Source: Christensenella sp. UBA6420 (GTDB taxonomy: Bacteria; Bacillota; Clostridia; Christensenellales; DTU072). Taken from it: DNA of 21,108 nucleotides. The position numbers and the translations under genes were made by a program. Location of the stretch: assembly GCA_002439705.1 (NCBI GenBank), contig DJPE01000038.1, positions 297-21,404 of the forward strand. Direction: 5' to 3'. Below the pieces are notes generated by a model. That model saw only the letters and a program-made list of their open reading frames with translations. It was not told where the DNA came from and made no database searches. Positions 16,751 to 21,108 of the stretch are shown here, piece after piece; the first letter of the stretch is position 1; the number at the start of each line of letters is the position of its first letter.

Positions 16751-17591
16751 TGTCTTCCGCCCTCCCGTAGTACACCATAATATCTTCGAGCGTCGGTCTG
16801 TCCGTCGCAAAATTTTTATCGTCCTCCGCAAGGTCGCACGCCCGTATCAGAGCGGAAAAATTATATCTGTTCCGCTTCATACCGATAGCTCTGCCCGCTA
16901 CCTTTTCCGCTTCGTCCGCTCCGCCGCGTAAAATGACGTAGCTATCTAAAAGTCCGTCTTTTGTATCGTCGGCTACAATTAGCCCGTTTTTTATGAACAG
17001 TATGTAGTCGGCGCATTTTTCAAGGTCGCTCGTTATGTGCGTGGAAAACAGTACGCTTTTATCCCCGTCCGCCACAAGGTCGCAAAGTATATCGAGTATC
17101 TCGTCGCGAGCTACCGGGTCGAGTCCGCTGGTCGGCTCGTCGAGAATAAAAAGTTTCGCTTTGTGGCTTAACGCCACCGCAAGACCTAACTTGACTTTCA
17201 TTCCCTGCGACAATTCTTTAATTCGTTTTTCTTTGTCTATATCGAATTTTTTGAGATATTTTTCGCACTCATCGTCCTGCCACTCGTTATAAAAACTCTT
17301 CGTTACGTCCAAAAACTTGGATATTTTCACGAGCGGATAACAGTTGACCGCGCCCATAAGAAAACCTATTTCCTGCTTTATTTCGGTCTCTTTCGTCTTC
17401 ATATCCTTGCCGAATATTTCCACCGTTCCGCTATCGGGACACACTATGTTCATAATGCTTTTTAACGTCGTGGATTTGCCCGCTCCGTTCGCCCCGATAA
17501 AGCCCATTATGTACCCCGACGGTAACTCGAAACTCACGTCGTCCAACTTGAACTTCGGATAGACTTTCGTAAGACCTTCTACCTTTAACAA
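16743..17591 (-). CDS. ABC transporter ATP-binding protein
   Basis: A 282-residue nucleotide-binding subunit that powers the adjacent permease at the membrane. Walker A is GANGAGKST (33-41), the signature is LSQGMK (127-132), Walker B is LFILDEP (147-153) followed by the D-loop SGLDP, and the switch histidine is in STHIT (183-187). All catalytic residues are present. The C-terminal about 75 residues form the accessory tail common in BcrA/YtrB-like exporters. I chose TTG at 17591 because GGAGG (17602-17598) sits exactly 6 nt upstream and LKVEGLTKVY is the usual family start. The longer frame to 17654 would begin inside the -35 box. It is first in the operon, with a consensus promoter and a probable operator. 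Confidence 0.92.
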   Translation of the reverse strand: MLKVEGLTKVYPKFKLDDVSFELPSGYIMGFIGANGAGKSTTLKSIMNIVCPDSGTVEIFGKDMKTKETEIKQEIGFLMGAVNCYPLVKISKFLDVTKSFYNEWQDDECEKYLKKFDIDKEKRIKELSQGMKVKLGLAVALSHKAKLFILDEPTSGLDPVARDEILDILCDLVADGDKSVLFSTHITSDLEKCADYILFIKNGLIVADDTKDGLLDSYVILRGGADEAEKVAGRAIGMKRNRYNFSALIRACDLAEDDKNFATDRPTLEDIMVYYGRAEDND

Positions 17592-17597
17592 TTTTTG

Positions 17598-17602
17598 CCT
17601 CC
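17598..17602 (-). promoter_or_regulatory. Ribosome binding site deciding the ATPase TTG start
   Basis: GGAGG on the minus strand, followed by the 6-nt spacer CAAAAA and then TTG. This supports the 17591 start over the upstream ATG at 17612, which has no comparable site. Confidence 0.75.
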
Positions 17603-17619
17603 AACTGTGCATATTTGAT

Positions 17620-17632
17620 ATATACAGTATAT
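17620..17632. promoter_or_regulatory. Palindrome overlapping the -10 box; candidate GntR operator
   Basis: ATATAC-A-GTATAT is a perfect 6+1+6 inverted repeat that covers the whole -10 box (17631-17626) of the ABC operon promoter. A repressor bound here would block polymerase. The downstream GntR gene is the obvious candidate, which would make the operon autoregulated. The link is inferred from position. Confidence 0.55.
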
Positions 17633-17654
17633 TCCCATGTCGCCCCTTTGTCAA
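17626..17654 (-). promoter_or_regulatory. Promoter of the ABC-GntR operon
   Basis: Perfect -35 TTGACA (17654-17649), 17-nt spacer, -10 TATACT (17631-17626; 5 of 6 matches to TATAAT). This is the strongest promoter match in the window. Transcription would start near 17619, about 28 nt before the TTG start. Confidence 0.85.
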
Positions 17655-17704
17655 TAATTTTCCACACGAATATATGCAAGATGACGAGCCGCCGATTGAT
17701 TGCC

Positions 17705-17733
17705 TTGACTAATCAAAAACGAAGTGATAAAGT
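17705..17733 (+). promoter_or_regulatory. Promoter of the 107-aa gene, divergent from the ABC operon
   Basis: TTGACT (17705-17710), 17-nt spacer, TAAAGT (17728-17733). The -35 boxes of the two divergent promoters are 50 nt apart, so one regulator could affect both. Expected leader about 65 nt. Confidence 0.6.
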
Positions 17734-17803
17734 ATGAACGGATAAAGTTTTCTATTTTAATCGAAAAACAAACGCCGCAAAAGAAAACGACAGGAGTATA
17801 TTT

Positions 17804-18127
17804 ATGTGTTTTAGAAAAAGAACTAAGGAAGTAAAACTTTTTAAACTTTCGGACGAAGCAGTTGAGTTTATAAAGAAATATTTGTTAAAAGAATGTAACG
17901 TTACCGCAAAAATTGACGCAGATATGATAGATGAATTTATATCCGTAGCTTTTGATTGGGAAACTATGATGGTTGACGAAAACGGATACGATAAAGAATA
18001 CGATTACCCCGACAAAGAAAGAAACGAAATGGCTGACCGATTCGTTTCGGAAGTGTCGGGAAAAGTGGCAAGTAATTTATGGGCTGTGGACTTGGACGAT
18101 TTAAACGAAAGACTCGGTTTAAATTAA
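17804..18127 (+). CDS. Small acidic protein of unknown function
   Basis: I do not recognise this 107-residue protein. It has no signal peptide or membrane segment and should be cytoplasmic. The N-terminus is basic (MCFRKRTKEVK); the rest is acidic, with 25 Asp/Glu against 16 Lys/Arg overall. Helix-forming stretches such as SDEAVEFIKKYLLKE and KERNEMADRFVSEVSGKV flank an acidic-aromatic middle (DENGYDKEYDYPDKE). The ATG has AGGAG 7 nt upstream and a plausible promoter, so it is very likely a real gene. It is the only plus-strand gene here and looks visibly more A/T-rich than its neighbours (many AAA, GAA and TTT codons), which might reflect transfer. It is transcribed away from the ABC operon; a functional link is possible but unproven. 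Confidence 0.8.
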   Translation: MCFRKRTKEVKLFKLSDEAVEFIKKYLLKECNVTAKIDADMIDEFISVAFDWETMMVDENGYDKEYDYPDKERNEMADRFVSEVSGKVASNLWAVDLDDLNERLGLN

Positions 18128-18145
18128 CCCGCTAATAACCGCACG

Positions 18146-18186
18146 ATACAAAAAGGGTAACGGATTTTTCCGTTACCCTTTTGTAT
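18146..18186. terminator. Bidirectional intrinsic terminator between convergent genes
   Basis: AAAAGGGTAACGGA (18151-18164), loop TTTT, and TCCGTTACCCTTTT (18169-18182) form a perfect 14-bp stem. Past one bulged A, ATAC and GTAT extend it by 4 bp. Each strand ends in a short U-run, so it can terminate both the 107-aa gene (+) and the second surface-protein gene (-). Confidence 0.88.
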
Positions 18187-18201
18187 TGGTCGGTATCGAC
18201 C

Positions 18202-21108
18202 TTAATCTCTGAACCTGTTGGACTTTTGGCGGGTCGCGACGTAAATTATCAAGGCTATTGCGATAAGACCGCACACGCCGCCCACGGCTATCCCTGCGAT
18301 GGCTTTTACCGATAGTTTCGCCGAAGAACCGTTATCGTTCGGTTTTATATCGTCGGGCAGACCGTCTTTTATCCATTTTGCGTACAGGACGGCGTCGGAA
18401 GTAAGGTCGTCGATACGCTCTACCCTTTCGGTCTCACATTCGCTGTCCAAGTACCACCCCGCGAAGTTGTAGCCGTCTTTCGTCGGCACGGGCAAGGTTG
18501 CTCCCGCTATATAGTCGGTTTTCTTTTCTTCGCCGTCTACGCTTAATTTAACGGCGTATACATGGAATTTAATTTTAACCGCGGTTTCGTCCGTTCCGAC
18601 GAACTTATAGTTGTTTGCGTCGACGAGCGTCGCCGTGGCTTCGTATTCTCCGTCCGCCGTGGCGAAGTTTCCGCTAAGGGTATATAAACTCGTTTCCGCT
18701 ATATTAGCTTTCTGCTCCGCTCCGCTGTAAATAAGAGCGGAACTTTCTTTCGGGACTTCGATTTCGGCTTTGTTTATCACCCATTCGAGAGTAATATCGG
18801 TCGTGCTTCCGTCCGTCCATTCGCAGTTGTTTTTGTCGGTAAGAGCCGCCGTCACGGCGTATTTACCCGCGTTTTTAGCGACGTTTCCGCCGAGAGTCAG
18901 GTACTTTCCGCCGCTTATACGCGCAGTCTGTTCGAGTCCGTTATACGTTCCGTCGTCTATTTTTTGCGGCTTTTCTATTTTCATTTTCGATATCTGCCAC
19001 TGAACGGTTTTCGGTGCGGACGAACCGTCTTTCCAGACGTAATTGTTTTCGTCGAGTAGCGAAACCGTCATTTCGTATCTGCCGGCGTTTATTCCTACGT
19101 TGCCGACTACGTTTACTTCGCTTACGTTAAGGCTCGCCGTCAGCGTTTCGCCCGTATAAACGTAATTGCCCGCGGTTATCGGCAAATCTATTTCCTTTTT
19201 CGCTATCGACCAATTTATGCTTATATCGTCGGTGGTTTCGTCGCTCCACATAAAGTTATTCTTATCCCGAAGCGCCGCCACCGCAACGTAATTTCCCGCG
19301 TTACGCTGTCTGTTTCCGCTTATTACGCAGTCGGCGGAAGCCGTCAGCGGTAAGTCGGTATATTCGCCGTTGTAAGTAAGAACGACGTCTTCTTTCACGG
19401 GTTTTGCGACGGATTTGCGGGCGATACGCCATTGCACGCTCTTAATATCCTTAGTTCCGTCCGCCCAAACGTAATCGGCACTTTTTAACGTGAACTTAAC
19501 AAAGTACATTCCCGCGTTCGTTCCCGTCTTGTCGGTCACGGTGTATTCGTCGGTATCCGATACGTTAAGGGTATATTCCGTTCCCGAATAAACGAACTTT
19601 TCGTCTATCGTAGGCACGGTTACCGCCTTAGGCTTTATCGTAAAACTAAGGGTTCTCGTCGGTCTCGCTTCGTCGTAACTCCACGCGTAGTTTTTATTTT
19701 TCAGCGTGAACGTAACTTCGTATTCTCCCGCGCGAATCGCTCCGTCGTAGTCGGCTACCGTTCCGTCGTAAATCTTGTACGCAAAGCGAATAAACCGACC
19801 GTTATAGACGTATTCTTCCGTTACTATTTCGGGGTCGGATACGTATTTTACTTTAATAGTCCACTTTACCGTTACGTCTTCGACGGCTTTTTCTCCGTCT
19901 AATCCGCGCCAATTATAAAGGTTGGAATTGACGAGCCTTAACGTAATTTCGTACGTTCCGGCATCTGTTCTCGCCTGTCCGTTAAGTATTTCGTAATAAG
20001 AACTTTCGGGGATACCGCTGTACTGTTCCTGCCCGTTATAAACGAACTCTTTATCTATCTGCGGCACGGTCACGAGAGCGGGCAAAATAGTCCACTTTGC
20101 CGTAACTTCGGACGAACCGTCTTCGAAAGCGTAGTTATTTTTGTCGATAAGGATAAATTTAACGTTATAACTACCCGGTAAAGTCCCTTCGTCGCTTTCT
20201 ACCGTATAGAGAGCGGTATTTTGCATAAGGCTTTTTTGCGCATTTCCGTCGTAACGGTATTCGTTGTCGTCGGCAGGCGTTGAAATAACGTTCTTAATTA
20301 CCGTGACGGGTACGCTTACGGTCTTACTTATCTCTTCGTAAACGTATATTACGGTGATTTTTTCGTCGCCGAACACGAACTTATCGCTTTCGGTAGGATA
20401 GATTAAATCGAAGTTTTCGACGATTTCTTTCTTGCCGCCGCTGAAAGTTGCGGTAATTACCATACCGTCTCTTACGAAAGTTTCCAATGCGTTATAAGTA
20501 GTTTTTTTCGGTAACGATGTTACTTCCACCGATACGAGATACTTTATATAAACCGTAAGGGTTACCGCTCTTCTTACCGCGGAATAGTTTTCGTTAGTCG
20601 GAACGAACGTCCAGTAATAAAGTTTCTCGCCGTCGGTTAAGGTCGCTTCGTCCCAGGATATTACGCCCGCGGTGTCCCCTTCCGATAGCGTTATCGTCGG
20701 AAATTCGCCGCCGACGTAGAGTATTTCGTCGGATATTACGGGGTTTACCGTCGAAGCGGCGTAATCTACGTTTATAGTTATCGTAAGGTTATAATTTTCG
20801 TACCTGACTTTGTCGGCGTTGTAGTACGCGGCGTATTCCGTCACAGCGACGGTAGGCACCACGGACGAGTCGAGCCAATAAAAATTATCTTCGAGTTCGT
20901 AGTCCGATAAGGTACTCGTTTCTTTATACCGACCGTAGAGTACGGGATGGGTCACGCCCGAATACAGACCTTTGTCGGTCTTTACTGTAAGGGTCAGCGG
21001 ATAGTCGTTATAGTTAGTCGAATCGGCGTTGTAGTAAGCCGAGTAAATATTTTCTCCAACGTCGAAAACCACGCTTCCGTCCTGCCACTTAAACCCGTCG
21101 GCAAGTTC
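18202..21108 (-). CDS. Large surface protein with MBG-like and InlB repeats, C-terminal part (start beyond right edge)
   Basis: The frame stays open to the right edge, giving 968 visible residues plus stop; the GTG at 21072 lies mid-domain (GFKWQDGSVVFDVGENIYSA) and is not the start. In order: strand-rich units with YYNADSTNYNDYPLTLTV-type ends, a YYWTFVPTNENY unit, an Ig-like group-3 domain (nt about 20300-20550), and eight MBG-like repeats of about 75-80 residues (18560-20290). A classical InlB repeat follows (GYNFAGWYLDSE to LYAKW), then a polar linker and a C-terminal membrane helix (AIAGIAVGGVCGLIAIALII) with a basic tail (RQKSNRFRD). There is no LPXTG motif, so it is anchored directly in the membrane with its repeats outside. 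Probably a cell-surface adhesin or spacer protein; the ligand is unknown. It ends at the shared terminator. Confidence 0.9.
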   Translation of the reverse strand, partial: ELADGFKWQDGSVVFDVGENIYSAYYNADSTNYNDYPLTLTVKTDKGLYSGVTHPVLYGRYKETSTLSDYELEDNFYWLDSSVVPTVAVTEYAAYYNADKVRYENYNLTITINVDYAASTVNPVISDEILYVGGEFPTITLSEGDTAGVISWDEATLTDGEKLYYWTFVPTNENYSAVRRAVTLTVYIKYLVSVEVTSLPKKTTYNALETFVRDGMVITATFSGGKKEIVENFDLIYPTESDKFVFGDEKITVIYVYEEISKTVSVPVTVIKNVISTPADDNEYRYDGNAQKSLMQNTALYTVESDEGTLPGSYNVKFILIDKNNYAFEDGSSEVTAKWTILPALVTVPQIDKEFVYNGQEQYSGIPESSYYEILNGQARTDAGTYEITLRLVNSNLYNWRGLDGEKAVEDVTVKWTIKVKYVSDPEIVTEEYVYNGRFIRFAYKIYDGTVADYDGAIRAGEYEVTFTLKNKNYAWSYDEARPTRTLSFTIKPKAVTVPTIDEKFVYSGTEYTLNVSDTDEYTVTDKTGTNAGMYFVKFTLKSADYVWADGTKDIKSVQWRIARKSVAKPVKEDVVLTYNGEYTDLPLTASADCVISGNRQRNAGNYVAVAALRDKNNFMWSDETTDDISINWSIAKKEIDLPITAGNYVYTGETLTASLNVSEVNVVGNVGINAGRYEMTVSLLDENNYVWKDGSSAPKTVQWQISKMKIEKPQKIDDGTYNGLEQTARISGGKYLTLGGNVAKNAGKYAVTAALTDKNNCEWTDGSTTDITLEWVINKAEIEVPKESSALIYSGAEQKANIAETSLYTLSGNFATADGEYEATATLVDANNYKFVGTDETAVKIKFHVYAVKLSVDGEEKKTDYIAGATLPVPTKDGYNFAGWYLDSECETERVERIDDLTSDAVLYAKWIKDGLPDDIKPNDNGSSAKLSVKAIAGIAVGGVCGLIAIALIIYVATRQKSNRFRD
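18560..20290 (-). repeat. Eight tandem MBG-like repeats
   Basis: Each unit begins with a V-x-x-P strand and a Y-x-G turn (EYRYDG, EFVYNG, EYVYNG, KFVYSG, VLTYNG, NYVYTG, DGTYNG, ALIYSG). It continues through N-A-G-x-Y-x-V and a strand like L-x-D-K-N-N-Y-x-W-x-D-G, and closes with W-x-I. This is the MBG/Ig-like repeat found in long bacterial surface proteins. The units differ clearly from each other, so they are not recent copies. Confidence 0.8.

Noticed and set aside
16751..16831. Upstream extension of the permease (27 codons)
   Set aside because: The added residues are Arg/Lys-rich, read inside the ATPase gene, and unlike the family N-terminus MIKLLRKE.
16743..17591. Possible defective ATPase: no clear Q-loop glutamine at IGFLMGAVNCYP
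   Set aside because: Related exporter ATPases of this type often lack a Gln at this point, and the Walker A, signature, Walker B and switch His motifs are all intact.
1..21108. tRNA/rRNA genes, CRISPR arrays, transposases, phage or defence genes
   Set aside because: No matching structures or motifs were found on either strand; the repeats present are protein-level and degenerate at DNA level.

Overview
The window looks like chromosomal DNA from a Gram-positive-type bacterium, probably an uncultured gut Clostridia-like lineage (Bacillota). The grounds are strong AGGAG ribosome sites, sigma-A-type promoters with 17-nt spacers, GTG and TTG starts, a YtrA-type GntR/ABC operon, and very large surface proteins built from InlB-type, bacterial Ig-like, MBG-like and GLUG modules. 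The lineage is an inference from gene content; no rRNA or other marker that would settle it is present. I see no tRNA, rRNA, CRISPR array, transposase or phage gene.

Layout, left to right. (1) 1-1844, minus strand: an aminoacyl-tRNA synthetase pair. asnS has its own promoter and is followed directly by aspS, whose ribosome site overlaps the asnS stop; aspS runs off the left edge. (2) 1888-15504, minus: one uninterrupted 4,538-codon gene for a giant secreted or membrane-anchored protein. In order it has an N-terminal hydrophobic anchor or signal, an Ig-like domain, classical InlB-type repeats, a long array of about 18 divergent InlB-like beta units, about 670 residues I cannot assign, and a C-terminal GLUG-motif region. 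It has a near-consensus promoter and a hairpin in its 5' leader. (3) 15653-17654, minus: a compact overlapping operon of ABC ATPase, ABC-2-type permease and GntR/YtrA-type repressor. It starts at a consensus promoter overlapped by a palindrome (likely operator) and ends at an intrinsic terminator. (4) 17705-18127, plus: a divergently transcribed small acidic protein of unknown function. (5) 18146-18186: a strong hairpin between convergent genes. (6) 18202-21108, minus: the C-terminal 969 residues of a second large surface protein with eight MBG-like repeats, an InlB repeat and a C-terminal membrane anchor; its start lies beyond the right edge.

How the genes may work together: the synthetases are housekeeping. 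The two surface proteins probably act in adhesion or cell-envelope architecture, one held at its N-terminus and the other at its C-terminus. The ABC/GntR operon resembles autoregulated export or envelope-stress operons. Nothing in the sequence proves that it serves the surface proteins. No intergenic stretch exceeds 300 bases. The most unusual things are the giant protein with its unassigned segment, and the near absence of the palindromes GATC and GGCC from the whole window.
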